Shown here: positions 42,804 to 51,472 of the stretch, in pieces
Numbering within the stretch: position 1 is the stretch's first letter
Layout: each line of letters begins with the position of its first letter
From: Mogibacterium sp.
GTDB lineage: Bacteria; Bacillota; Clostridia; Peptostreptococcales; Anaerovoracaceae
DNA length: 64,000 nt
NCBI GenBank assembly: GCA_017404265.1
Contig: JAFRCS010000016.1
Location: forward strand, 159,128-223,127
Reading direction: 5' to 3'
Made by a program: the position numbers and the translations under genes
The notes under the pieces: model-generated
Seen by the model: only the letters and a program-made list of their open reading frames with translations
Told to the model about the DNA's origin: nothing
The model's database searches: none

Positions 42804-43376
42804 ATGGCAGTTAATAACGACCTTCGTGTCCGCATCCTTGATGAGGCTGCGAGACAGTTTGACAAAAAGGGAATCAAATTCACGATGGACGATCTTGCCC
42901 GCTCTCTGGGCATGAGCAAGAAGACCATTTATACAGTTTTCGAAGACAAAAGGCAGATCATGAATGACACGATCGACCGCTTCTTCGAAGACGCTTTTGT
43001 CCAGGAACATGAGATCCTGAACGATGAAACCATTGGCGTAGTAGAGAAGCTGAGACGCATTATCGGCTCGGTACCTGAGAGATACACTCAGAACGATCTC
43101 ACTCAGCTCTATGTGCTTAAGGAAAAATACCCTTCGGTATACAGACACTGGCAGCACTGCCGCGAGAATTACTGGAACAGCGTTCAGGTGCTTCTTAACA
43201 AAGGCATAGAAGAGGGCTTCTTCAGGCCTGTCACCATGCCTATACTCAAGACAATGTTCCAGTCGACCATAGAACAGTTCTTCCAGAATGACGTACTCGT
43301 CAAAAACCATATCTCATACAGAGAGGCCCTTGATGAGGTCGCGTCGATCCTTGTGACTGGGATCATAAAGATATAG
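42804..43376 (+). CDS. TetR/AcrR-family transcriptional regulator
   Basis: A 190-residue regulator. The N-terminal helix-turn-helix is FTMDDLARSLGMSKKTIYTVF (about 26-46). The C-terminal ligand domain is not assignable. ATG 42804 is preferred, with AAAGGGGGACTG upstream; an earlier in-frame ATG at 42747 adds 19 residues outside the family. The next gene, 80 bases downstream, is the large Fe-S flavoprotein; an inverted repeat in that gap is a candidate operator. Confidence 0.9.
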   Translation: MAVNNDLRVRILDEAARQFDKKGIKFTMDDLARSLGMSKKTIYTVFEDKRQIMNDTIDRFFEDAFVQEHEILNDETIGVVEKLRRIIGSVPERYTQNDLTQLYVLKEKYPSVYRHWQHCRENYWNSVQVLLNKGIEEGFFRPVTMPILKTMFQSTIEQFFQNDVLVKNHISYREALDEVASILVTGIIKI

Positions 43377-43417
43377 TTTCGGTAAGCAGCCCTTCAGGGC
43401 ACCAAAAATAAAAGAGT

Positions 43418-43437
43418 TTACAAAATAGTTATTGTAA
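43418..43437. promoter_or_regulatory. candidate TetR operator
   Basis: TTACAA-N8-TTGTAA inverted repeat, 20 bases before the Fe-S flavoprotein start and 42 bases after the TetR stop. Size and position fit a TetR-type operator; unproven. Confidence 0.35.
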
Positions 43438-43456
43438 GAGAAAGAGAGGGAAAAGT

Positions 43457-46249
43457 ATGGCAAAAAAGGCTAAGCAGCTGAGCCACGACGAGAAGATCTT
43501 TAAGCTGATAAAGATCATCACTGACCGCAAAGAGGTCATTCTCGGACTTGAGAAGCCTTCAAAGGATTCTCCTGAGTACTGGGGAATGGACTGCGGATAT
43601 CAGTATGTCGTCAGAAGGTACGGCAAGGACATCGCAGAGGAGTGTCTTGACACTGCTCTTGTGATGGGCAAGCGCAAGCCAAAAACATGGGCTCAGATGA
43701 AAGAGCTCACAGGCTATGATGATGATCATCTGAAGACAGTAATCGAAGCTCTCGGTCAGTATGGCCTCATTGAGTGGAACAACGAGAATGAGGATGGAAA
43801 GAACCCACAGCACGAGAGAAGATATGTACTCGACCAGTATGTACCGGGTTCCGCTGAGATCATGGTCATGAGAGACCAGATCATGTGCGAGACTCCGGAA
43901 GTCGCTGACTTCTTCGAGAGAATGACTTATCTGCCTCTGGCGGGCATCACTCAGATGGTAGGCAAGGGAGGAAACGGCATCGGAATGCACGTCATCCCTG
44001 TAGAAAAGGCTATCCCTGCTGAGTGCGAGTCGCTCGACGTAGAGCATATCTCGTACTGGCTCAAGAAGTACGAAGGCCAGATCGGTCTCGGCATTTGCTC
44101 CTGCCGTAAGCAGCAGACAGAAAGAGGCGAGGGCTCCGGAGACATCATGCAGTACTGGTGCATGGGCCTCGGCGACTTCGCTGATTACTGCAAAGAGACC
44201 GGCATGGGCTATGACATCACTTATGAAGAAGCACTCGAAGTACTCGAGAAGGCTGAAGAGAAGGGATATGTACACCAGGTAACAAACATCGACGGAGAGA
44301 ACAAGATCTTCGCTATCTGCAACTGCGCTGTAGGCGTCTGCAACGCTCTGAGAACATCGCAGCTCTTCAATACTCCTAACATGTCCGCTTCTGCATATGC
44401 TTCAGAAGTTGACGCTGAGAAGTGTGTAGCATGCGGCAAGTGCGTTGAGGTCTGCCCTGCAGGCGCTGTCAGACTCGGACAGAAACTCTGCACAAAGCAC
44501 GGCGAGATCGAGTATCCTAAGCAGGAGCTGCCTGACAGCAACTTCTGGCCTGAGGATAAGTGGAACTGGAACTACAAGAACGAGAACGGCGTCATCCAGA
44601 CATGGCCTACAGGTACAGCGCCATGCAAGGCTGCATGCCCGCTCCATATCGCTATTCAGGGTTACATCGACATGGCCAGCAGAGGAGAGTACAATGAGGC
44701 TCTCAAGCTGATCAAGAGAGATAACCCGTTCCCTGCAGTCTGCGGCGCTATCTGCCATAAGTACTGCGAGCTCGAGTGCACAAGAGGCACAGTAGACGAT
44801 GCTCTGGCTATCGATGACATCAAGGCGTTCATCGCTGCCAAGGATCTCGAGGATGATCACAAGTACATCCCGCCAATGGTATCCACAACAAGAGAGCCGT
44901 TCGAGCAGAAGATCGGTATCGTAGGATCCGGCCCTGCGGGACTGTCCTGCGCTTACTTCCTCGCTATCGAAGGCTACAAGCCTGTAGTGTTCGAGAAGCA
45001 GGAGATGCCTGGCGGAATGATGACACTCGGAATCCCTAATTTCAGACTCGACAAGAAAGTCGTTAACGCTGAGATCGAGATCCTCAAGGCTATGGGCGTT
45101 GAGATCAGATGCGGAGTCGAAGTAGGTAAGGACGTTACATTCCAGTCCCTCAGAGAAGAAGGCTTCAAGGGCTTCTTCGTAGGAACAGGACTCCAGGCAT
45201 GCGGCAAGCTGGGAATCCCTGGCGACGACGCTAAGGGAGTCATCGGCGGTGTTGACTATGTAAAGAGCGTAACACTCGGCAAGGCTAAGAAGCTCAGCGG
45301 TGACGTAGTAGTCATCGGCGGCGGAAACATCGGAGCCGACGTAGCCCGTACAGCTATCCGTCAGGGCGCAAAGAGCGTACATCTGTACTGCCTCGAGTCC
45401 TATGACGAGATGCCGATGGGCGCTGAGGATCAGGAATTCCTCCAGAACGAAGGCATCGTTATCCACGACGGCTGGGGACAGACTGAAGTCGTCACAAAGG
45501 ACGGCAAGGTCGCAGGCATCAAGTTCAGAAAGTGCCTGTCTGTTAAGAACGCAGAGGGCAGATTCGATCCTAAGTTCGACGACAGCGAGACAACTGAGCA
45601 GAAGTGCAGCACCATTCTGTTCAGCATCGGCCAGAAGCCTGATTACGGCAAACTGTTCGAGGGCACAAAGGTAGAGCTGACACCGAGAGGATTCATCGTT
45701 GCAGACCCTGTTACACTGCAGACAGGCGAGCCTGACATCTTCGCAGGCGGCGACAGCGTAAGCGGACAGAAGTTCGTGGTAGACGCTCTTGCGATGGGAC
45801 GTGAAGGCGCTGTATCGCTCCACAGATTCGTGAACAAGGGACAGCACCTCATGATCCACAGAAATACACGTCACTTCGAGCCACTCAACAAGGACGATAT
45901 CGTACTTCCTGCAGATAGCTACAAGAAGCCTGCACGTCAGATCAGAGAGATCGACGAGAGCAAGAAGCTCACCATGGATTACGAGATCAAGCAATTCACT
46001 GAAGAGCAGATCAAGAAAGAAGCTGAGAGATGCCTCAAGTGCGGACGCAGCGTAGTTGATCAGAACAAGTGCATCGGCTGCGGAATGTGCACGGTACAGT
46101 GCAAGTTCGACGCTATCCACCTGATCAGACGTCCGGACGGAGATCTCTACTCCAGAATGATGCGTGCTGAGGATAAGTTCATTGGAATCGGCAAGAACAT
46201 GCCGGTCCGTATCGCAGGCATCGTAAAGAATAAGATCGCACGCAAATAA
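43457..46249 (+). CDS. Fe-S cluster/FAD oxidoreductase (GltD-like with ferredoxin domains)
   Basis: A 930-residue protein. Residues 1-300 contain a winged-helix-like part and Cys-rich stretches (GICSCRKQQ, ICNCAVGVCNA). A ferredoxin-like site CVACGKCVEVC is at 323-333. A Fer4_20 dihydropyrimidine dehydrogenase-like domain (CKAACPLHIAIQGYI; CGAICHKYCELEC) is near 395-445. FAD- and NAD(P)-binding folds begin at GIVGSGPAGLS (about 488) and VVIGGGNIGADVARTA. A C-terminal ferredoxin motif CIGCGMCTVQC starts at 872. It should pass electrons between NAD(P)H, FAD and Fe-S partners. Strong codon bias suggests high expression. The true partner is unknown. Confidence 0.85.
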   Translation: MAKKAKQLSHDEKIFKLIKIITDRKEVILGLEKPSKDSPEYWGMDCGYQYVVRRYGKDIAEECLDTALVMGKRKPKTWAQMKELTGYDDDHLKTVIEALGQYGLIEWNNENEDGKNPQHERRYVLDQYVPGSAEIMVMRDQIMCETPEVADFFERMTYLPLAGITQMVGKGGNGIGMHVIPVEKAIPAECESLDVEHISYWLKKYEGQIGLGICSCRKQQTERGEGSGDIMQYWCMGLGDFADYCKETGMGYDITYEEALEVLEKAEEKGYVHQVTNIDGENKIFAICNCAVGVCNALRTSQLFNTPNMSASAYASEVDAEKCVACGKCVEVCPAGAVRLGQKLCTKHGEIEYPKQELPDSNFWPEDKWNWNYKNENGVIQTWPTGTAPCKAACPLHIAIQGYIDMASRGEYNEALKLIKRDNPFPAVCGAICHKYCELECTRGTVDDALAIDDIKAFIAAKDLEDDHKYIPPMVSTTREPFEQKIGIVGSGPAGLSCAYFLAIEGYKPVVFEKQEMPGGMMTLGIPNFRLDKKVVNAEIEILKAMGVEIRCGVEVGKDVTFQSLREEGFKGFFVGTGLQACGKLGIPGDDAKGVIGGVDYVKSVTLGKAKKLSGDVVVIGGGNIGADVARTAIRQGAKSVHLYCLESYDEMPMGAEDQEFLQNEGIVIHDGWGQTEVVTKDGKVAGIKFRKCLSVKNAEGRFDPKFDDSETTEQKCSTILFSIGQKPDYGKLFEGTKVELTPRGFIVADPVTLQTGEPDIFAGGDSVSGQKFVVDALAMGREGAVSLHRFVNKGQHLMIHRNTRHFEPLNKDDIVLPADSYKKPARQIREIDESKKLTMDYEIKQFTEEQIKKEAERCLKCGRSVVDQNKCIGCGMCTVQCKFDAIHLIRRPDGDLYSRMMRAEDKFIGIGKNMPVRIAGIVKNKIARK

Positions 46250-46267
46250 AAGGACGACCGAAGTTAT

Positions 46268-46666
46268 ATGCACGAACTTGGACTTGTAAATTATGTAGTA
46301 AAAGAGGTCAGCAAAGTCGCTGAGGAAAACAATGTCAGCAGGATCAAGTCGGTCACGCTCGAATTCGGTGAGGTATCCGGTATAGTCACATCATACCTGT
46401 ATGATTACTGGAACTGGTATACCAAGAAATACCCGGTATTCGAGGGATCGGAACTCAAATGCGAGGAGATCCCGGCTGTGACCTGGTGCGATGACTGCAA
46501 GATCACTTACTCGACAGTCGCATACGGAAAGACCTGCCCGCGCTGTGGGAGCGGCCGCACATGGCTGCTTCGTGGCAATGAGATGCGGATCAAGCAGGTC
46601 GAGGTATTTGAAGACGGAGGGGAAGGATCAGGCGAACTCGACGCAAAAGGCGAATACAGGCCTTAG
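46268..46666 (+). CDS. HypA/HybF-like nickel metallochaperone
   Basis: A 132-residue protein with the HypA start MHE (His2 is the nickel ligand), a zinc site C74/C77 and C90/C93, and the strand LEFGEVSGIV. HypA delivers nickel to [NiFe]-hydrogenase or urease. No hydrogenase, urease or other hyp gene is in the window. It follows the Fe-S flavoprotein by 18 bases, so the pair is probably one transcript. In this clade the protein may serve another metalloenzyme, or the flavoprotein itself. The end is an acidic Gly/Asp tail. Confidence 0.82.
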   Translation: MHELGLVNYVVKEVSKVAEENNVSRIKSVTLEFGEVSGIVTSYLYDYWNWYTKKYPVFEGSELKCEEIPAVTWCDDCKITYSTVAYGKTCPRCGSGRTWLLRGNEMRIKQVEVFEDGGEGSGELDAKGEYRP

Positions 46667-46696
46667 CGACAGCTGCCTTTATCAGAGGAGGTTAAA

Positions 46697-46891
46697 ATGA
46701 CCAAACAGGAAATGCGTAACATCAAGGAGTCTCTCAACGTTGAGATGTTCAAGATGAATTACAAAGCCGGCGTCCGTCTTCCTCAGCTCGAGGCATTCTT
46801 TGCGGGAGATGACAACGCTCTCGATGAAAAGGCGCTCGAAAGACTTGAGAAGATGCTCGCCAGCGAAGTAAAGAAGAGCAGAAAGAAATAA
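46697..46891 (+). CDS. small protein of unknown function, 64 residues
   Basis: ATG 46697 has GAGGAGG upstream. The product is a charged helical protein: MTKQEMRNIKESLNVEMFK, then MNYKAGVRLPQLEAFFAG, and a basic end VKKSRKK. No domain is recognised. It lies 30 bases after the HypA-like gene and just before the raiA-like RNA. Strong ribosome site and good codon use support it as real. Confidence 0.65.
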   Translation: MTKQEMRNIKESLNVEMFKMNYKAGVRLPQLEAFFAGDDNALDEKALERLEKMLASEVKKSRKK

Positions 46892-46897
46892 GTGCTC

Positions 46898-47110
46898 GCG
46901 GATATCAGTCATCCGCATAAAAATGTGAATAGCGCGCAGCCATGTTCGTGGTTGAAAGTCCAAGCCAGATACGGGCAAAGGGACCCACGTAAGCAGCACG
47001 CAGGAAGCGGCTGTGATCATGGCGTATCTTAGAAGTAAGTCCTCCGCAAAGCGGGTCAAGGCAGGTGTGGGGTCAAAGACCAGGTCGAGTGGCTGCGGTG
47101 CTAATCATAA
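46898..47110 (+). ncRNA. raiA-motif-like structured RNA
   Basis: A non-coding stretch of about 210 bases. An outer stem is CGCAGCCA (46935-46942) with TGGCTGCG (47091-47098). Local hairpins include GCGGAT/ATCCGC (46898-46916), CCGC-AAA-GCGG (near 47044) and GGTC-AAA-GACC (near 47072). The words GTGAATAGCG, GAAAGTCCAAGCCAGATACGG and GCGGTGCTAATC look like the conserved raiA RNA motif of Firmicutes. That RNA lies upstream of raiA, as it does here with one small gene between. Class assignment is from memory, not a covariance search. Confidence 0.6.
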
Positions 47111-47134
47111 ACAATAGTCAAGGGAGGAAACATA

Positions 47135-47377
47135 ATGAGTATAATGATAGATCCGACCATGAATATCCCAATGGAAGAGCTTCAGCTTATTCTTGCCGGT
47201 ATTTCTGATGACGGAAAGATCAGCGCAGAGGCAAAGAAGGCTCTCCTCGCCCGCATCGAAGAGGGGAAAGCCAAGGGCTTCATTAACGAAATGGGAGAAG
47301 TCAAGAGACAGCTCAGATGCAAGCTCGGTCCTGCTGAAGGAAAGAAGATTGCTGACGCTGTTGACAAACTCTGGTAA
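47135..47377 (+). CDS. small protein of unknown function, 80 residues
   Basis: ATG 47135 has AGGGAGG upstream. The product has 80 residues, is soluble and helical, with EELQLILAGISDDGKISAEAKK and a basic C-terminal half ending in DAVDKLW. I do not recognise the family. It is directly downstream of the raiA-like RNA and upstream of a terminator, so it may be cotranscribed with the RNA rather than with raiA. Confidence 0.6.
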   Translation: MSIMIDPTMNIPMEELQLILAGISDDGKISAEAKKALLARIEEGKAKGFINEMGEVKRQLRCKLGPAEGKKIADAVDKLW

Positions 47378-47429
47378 AACGTCAGGCCCGGCCGCGAGAC
47401 TGTGGCGCTGAACAAAAAAATCAACATAT

Positions 47430-47464
47430 TGTGTGCTTCTTCACAGAGGAAGCACACATTTTTT
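47430..47464 (+). terminator. terminator before raiA
   Basis: TGTGTGCTTC pairs with GAAGCACACA, followed by six T. It separates the small gene from raiA. Confidence 0.88.
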
Positions 47465-47474
47465 GTCTATCTTG

Positions 47475-47483
47475 TGGTACAAT
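47475..47483 (+). promoter_or_regulatory. extended -10 of the raiA transcript
   Basis: TG-G-TACAAT, 37 bases before the raiA ATG and just after the terminator. Confidence 0.5.
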
Positions 47484-47519
47484 AAGTTAGGAAAATATGA
47501 CATCAGGAGGATAAGTGAT

Positions 47520-48053
47520 ATGAAGATCAACATTTCATCAAAGAATTATCCAATGAGCGAGAAGCTCAGCAACTACATCGAGAAGAAACTCGACAAGATA
47601 GGCAAATACTTTGACGAGGACACAACAGCCAATATCGTTGTCTCAAAACTCAGAGAGACACCGAAATTCGAGGCTACCATCAACGCTAAGCAGGCAGTCC
47701 TCAGGGCAGAGATGGCAAATGACAGCATTTATGACGCTGTCGACATGGTCACAGATAAGCTTGAATACCAGATGAGCAAACTCAAGGGCAAACTTGAGTC
47801 AAGATATAAGGAAAACAAAGCCCTCAAGCTGGAATTTGTTCCGGAGCCTGAAGATGAAGATTTCGAAGAGGAGATGACCATCGTCAGAAGAAAGCAGGTA
47901 GAGCTCACCCCGATGGTCGCCGAGGAAGCCATCCTGCAGATGGAGATGCTCGGACATGATTTCTTTGTTTTCCTCGACATGGATACTGATGATGTCAGCG
48001 TAGTGTACAAGCGCAAGGGCAACGCTTACGGACTGATCGAGACCAAGAGATAG
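47520..48053 (+). CDS. raiA: ribosome hibernation factor, long HPF/RaiA
   Basis: A 177-residue protein. The N-terminal ribosome-binding domain (KINISSKNYPMSEKLSNYIEKKLDK, about 1-100) is followed by an acidic linker and the C-terminal dimerisation domain (VELTPMVAEEAILQMEMLGHDFFVFLD), as in long HPF that makes 100S ribosome dimers. ATG 47520 is chosen with AGGAGG 9 bases upstream; the earlier frame lies across the terminator and promoter. The LCP gene follows 12 bases later. Confidence 0.93.
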   Translation: MKINISSKNYPMSEKLSNYIEKKLDKIGKYFDEDTTANIVVSKLRETPKFEATINAKQAVLRAEMANDSIYDAVDMVTDKLEYQMSKLKGKLESRYKENKALKLEFVPEPEDEDFEEEMTIVRRKQVELTPMVAEEAILQMEMLGHDFFVFLDMDTDDVSVVYKRKGNAYGLIETKR

Positions 48054-48065
48054 GAATAACTGTTT

Positions 48066-49616
48066 ATGGCAAATAATGACTGGGATCTCGATGATCTTCT
48101 GAATTTCAATTACGACAGAGAGATCCCGGAGAAGAATAACGATTTTGACATATTTGATGAGCTTGAAAGCAAGCCGGAACCCGCTAAGCCTAAGGCAGAA
48201 AAGGGCCTCGGCGATACTTTCGATGCTTACGATGAATACAGGCGTTATGAGGCACTGAGGCACACGAGTGATGAGAGCCCTTCTGTTCCGGCTGCTCCCG
48301 AGAAAAAAGAGAAGCGCCGGCGCGCTCCGGTAGAAGAGCCGGAAGAACAGGGCCTGTTCCATACGCCTAAAGAGGTAGAGGCAATCAGGAAGGCCTCACA
48401 GGATGCCTATGACAGGTACCGCAGCAATTATGTAAAAGGCAAGAAGAAACGTGAAGGCGGCAGCAATCATGTGACCGGCTTTGACCGGTTCCTTACCGTG
48501 ATTTACATGATCGCGTTCGTTGTGTTTGCCCTGACCATGACCTTCATGAATGTGCTGCCGTTCGGATTCTGGGTAGCGATGATGACTGTTCTGGTGCTGC
48601 TCAGCCTGGTAATTCTCGTTCAGACACGCAAGAGGAGCATAAAGAAGTGGGGCAAACGCCTTGCAACGATGCTTGCCATAGTGCTGATAGCATTCTACGG
48701 AGTAGGTACGGCTTACGCGCTGGGCACTCTGTCTTTCCTCAGCGGAAGCTCGGTAGACAATGAGAATGCCGTTTCGGATGTTACCCGCAAACCGTTTAAC
48801 TTTACCATTACCGGTATCGATGTGGACGGTACGATAGACGAGGCGGGCAGGAGTGATGTAAACATGGTGGTCACGGTCAATCCGTCCACGCATCAGATAC
48901 TGATGACGTCGATCCCGAGAGACTACGAGATCTACATGCCTGACTATGACAATGCGATGGATAAGCTGACGCATACCGGCCACTACGGAGTGAAGACCAC
49001 CATAGGGGCGGAAGAACAGCTCCTGAACACAGAGATCAATTACTATGTAAAGGTCAACTTCACTACGGTAGAGAGATTCATCGACGCGGTCGGAGGTATC
49101 GACGTGGAATCAGATTATGAGTTCGTGCCGGTAAAGATGAAAAGCTGGACCGTACAAGAGGGCATGAACCATATGGACGGCAAGCAAGCCCTTGCTTTCG
49201 CGAGAGAACGCAAGGCTTTCCCTGACGGCGACAGACAGAGGATCAAGAACCAGCAGGCGGTGTTTGAGGCACTTATAAAAAAAGCGACCAGCAGCCGCAC
49301 CATGATAATGGATTACAACAACGTGCTCACAAGCCTGCAGGATTACGTCGAAATGAGTTTCAGCTCACGCGAGGTAAGAAGGCTGGTCAAGTTCCAGCTG
49401 GCGAAAAACCCTGACTGGCAGATCTACAAAAATACCATAACAGGCGGCGACGGAACGGGAAATACTTATTCTGCCGGCTACGCATACGTCATGACGCAGG
49501 ATGCCGAAAGTATTGGGAATGCCCAGACCCTCATCAACGCTGTGCTGAATGGACAGATGCTGCAGAAAGATGATGACGGTGTAGTCACCGTCGTACCTGA
49601 AGAAGGAGAACTATAA
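48066..49616 (+). CDS. LytR-CpsA-Psr (LCP) family cell-wall ligase
   Basis: A 516-residue protein. A charged cytoplasmic region of about 135 residues precedes two to three membrane helices (about 140-235), then the outside LCP domain. Family marks are TGIDVDG, GRSDVNMVVTVN, TSIPRDYEIYMP, the VDAVGGIDV stretch and FARERKAFPDGDRQRIKNQQ with the Arg/Asp substrate site. LCP enzymes attach teichoic acids, capsule or other glycopolymers to peptidoglycan. It sits between raiA and cdaA in one direction. Confidence 0.92.
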   Translation: MANNDWDLDDLLNFNYDREIPEKNNDFDIFDELESKPEPAKPKAEKGLGDTFDAYDEYRRYEALRHTSDESPSVPAAPEKKEKRRRAPVEEPEEQGLFHTPKEVEAIRKASQDAYDRYRSNYVKGKKKREGGSNHVTGFDRFLTVIYMIAFVVFALTMTFMNVLPFGFWVAMMTVLVLLSLVILVQTRKRSIKKWGKRLATMLAIVLIAFYGVGTAYALGTLSFLSGSSVDNENAVSDVTRKPFNFTITGIDVDGTIDEAGRSDVNMVVTVNPSTHQILMTSIPRDYEIYMPDYDNAMDKLTHTGHYGVKTTIGAEEQLLNTEINYYVKVNFTTVERFIDAVGGIDVESDYEFVPVKMKSWTVQEGMNHMDGKQALAFARERKAFPDGDRQRIKNQQAVFEALIKKATSSRTMIMDYNNVLTSLQDYVEMSFSSREVRRLVKFQLAKNPDWQIYKNTITGGDGTGNTYSAGYAYVMTQDAESIGNAQTLINAVLNGQMLQKDDDGVVTVVPEEGEL

Positions 49617-49623
49617 GAATCAA

Positions 49624-50463
49624 ATGATCGACAATCTTACCGGGATACTGATGAGTATAAAGACAACGGATATCATAGATATCGTCGTTGTCGCATACCT
49701 TCTGTATAAGCTGCTCGGGTTTATCAAAGAGACCCGCGCTCAGCAGCTGTTCAGAGGAATCCTTTTGATTGTCGTTTTCTTCCTGATTTCGGAGATATTC
49801 AATCTGAGCCTCCTTAACTGGCTGTTCACCAGACTTATCACGGTCGGCCTCATCGCTGTAGTGATACTGTTCCAGCCTGAGATCAGAAGAGGCCTTGAAC
49901 AGATCGGCCGCAGGGGAGTACTCAGCAGGCAGTTCAGAGACATAGGCAAGGAGGAGATCTACGCTACCGTCCACAGGATAGTAGACGCCGTAGACGATTT
50001 CTCCTCGACACATACAGGCGCGCTCATGGCAATTGAACGCGAGACAATGCTTAACGATATCGCGGAGACGGGGGTTATCGTTGACGCTGAGATCTCCGTA
50101 AGGCTGCTGGGCAACCTCTTCTACGAGGGATCACCGCTGCACGATGGCGCCGTCATAATCAGGGGAGACAGGGTGTATGCCGCAAGCTGCGTCCTGCCGC
50201 TCACTGAAAGACAGAACATAGGCAAGAACCTCGGTACGCGCCACAGAGCTGCGCTCGGACTCAGCGAAGTTTCGGACGCATTCATCATAGTGGTCTCCGA
50301 GGAGACAGGAGCCATATCGGTCGCTCAGAACGGCGAGTTCAGAAGGTTCCTTGACCTCAAGACTCTCGAGAAGATGCTGCTTGACATATACATTCCTGCC
50401 GGTGAGGACAGAGATCTGCTTTCCAGGCTCAGATTCCTGAAGGGAGGCAATGAGGATGAGTGA
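49624..50463 (+). CDS. cdaA: diadenylate cyclase CdaA
   Basis: A 279-residue protein: three N-terminal helices, then the DAC domain. The active-site words are DGA starting at D174 and RHR at 206-208 (GTRHRAALG), with SEETGAISVA. It makes c-di-AMP from two ATP at the membrane. The YbbR-domain regulator gene overlaps its end by 8 bases, the standard cdaA-cdaR arrangement. glmM, often the third gene, lies about 3.3 kb downstream instead. Confidence 0.95.
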   Translation: MIDNLTGILMSIKTTDIIDIVVVAYLLYKLLGFIKETRAQQLFRGILLIVVFFLISEIFNLSLLNWLFTRLITVGLIAVVILFQPEIRRGLEQIGRRGVLSRQFRDIGKEEIYATVHRIVDAVDDFSSTHTGALMAIERETMLNDIAETGVIVDAEISVRLLGNLFYEGSPLHDGAVIIRGDRVYAASCVLPLTERQNIGKNLGTRHRAALGLSEVSDAFIIVVSEETGAISVAQNGEFRRFLDLKTLEKMLLDIYIPAGEDRDLLSRLRFLKGGNEDE

Positions 50464-51421
50464 CAAAGGCCGCAAGATAATCAATATCATATTGGCGCTG
50501 CTTGTATCGATGGCTGCGTGGGTCTTTGTCGTGTATAACTACGATCCGATGACCAGGGAGAAGTACTCCGGGATCCCTATCACATACACGGGGCTTGAGA
50601 CTCTCGCCAACAGAGGCTACGCGGTAGCCGAGACCAACCATGAAAGAGTAGATGTGACACTCGAGCAGAAGAGGATAGATACAGGAAACATCGGTTCTGA
50701 GGACATTTCAGTCACGGCGGACGTAAGCCAGCTTTCAAGCGGCCAGAACACCGTAGCGCTCCACGTGGAGGGACCGGAAGATACTTCAGTGAGCGATATA
50801 TCCCTCAAGACCGTAACCATAGAGATAGAGAGCTCGGACAGTGAAGACATGGAGATCTCCGTCGAGTATCCTGCGGCATCTGCCGAAGACGATGCTGAAC
50901 CTATCGTAGAAGAACTGTCTGAAACAGAGGCCACTGTCATCGCTACATCTGACAGGCTTGCAAGAGTCGACAGAGTGGCGGCGGTGATAGATCCGAACGA
51001 TCTGAACGATAAGCTCAAGCCGCTGACGGTCGATCTCGCTGCGCTTGACGCTGAGGGTAACAGAGTGCTCAATGTTGTTGTGTATCCTCAGAGCGTTTCA
51101 TTCAAGGCCGCTGCCGGTTATGTAAGAGAAGTGCGTCTGATAGTGCCGGTAAAAGATGATTCCGATGACAACTATGAAAGAACACACACTGTCCGGAACA
51201 CGATAGTGATAAAGGGCAGCAAGGACCTTGTCAACAAGACCGGGAGCATAACGGCGGATGAGATCGATATCAGCGGGTACTATGAGGATGCCGAAATACC
51301 GCTCACATTTGAGCTGCCTGACGGGATATATCTGGAGGAAGGCTATGAAGCTCCGGTACTGAAACTGAAAGTCAAGGAAAAAGCCACGGAGGAGGAAACC
51401 GGGGACAACCAGACAGGATAG
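50456..51421 (+). CDS. cdaR: YbbR-domain protein CdaR, regulator of CdaA
   Basis: A 321-residue protein with one N-terminal helix (IINIILALLVSMAAWVFVVY) and three extracellular YbbR repeats (about 50-130, 135-220, 225-310). ATG 50456 has GGGAGG 8 bases upstream; ATG 50450 is too close to it. CdaR contacts CdaA in the membrane and tunes its activity. The C-terminus is a short acidic tail. Terminator 51443-51472 follows. Confidence 0.9.
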   Translation: MSDKGRKIINIILALLVSMAAWVFVVYNYDPMTREKYSGIPITYTGLETLANRGYAVAETNHERVDVTLEQKRIDTGNIGSEDISVTADVSQLSSGQNTVALHVEGPEDTSVSDISLKTVTIEIESSDSEDMEISVEYPAASAEDDAEPIVEELSETEATVIATSDRLARVDRVAAVIDPNDLNDKLKPLTVDLAALDAEGNRVLNVVVYPQSVSFKAAAGYVREVRLIVPVKDDSDDNYERTHTVRNTIVIKGSKDLVNKTGSITADEIDISGYYEDAEIPLTFELPDGIYLEEGYEAPVLKLKVKEKATEEETGDNQTG

Positions 51422-51442
51422 AAATCTGAATATCAATAATTC

Positions 51443-51472
51443 AAAAGCAGGGGATCTACCCCTGCTTTTTTT
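51443..51472. terminator. bidirectional terminator between cdaR and the Xre gene
   Basis: AAAAGCAGGGG pairs with CCCCTGCTTTT around ATCTA, with extra T after it. It overlaps the stop of the convergent Xre gene. Confidence 0.9.

Noticed and set aside
44402..46273. Very long minus-strand reading frame (623 codons) antisense to the Fe-S flavoprotein
   Set aside because: It is the mirror of a strongly codon-biased gene on the other strand; the product is Leu/Ala/Ser-rich without motifs, and the plus-strand gene has clear domains.
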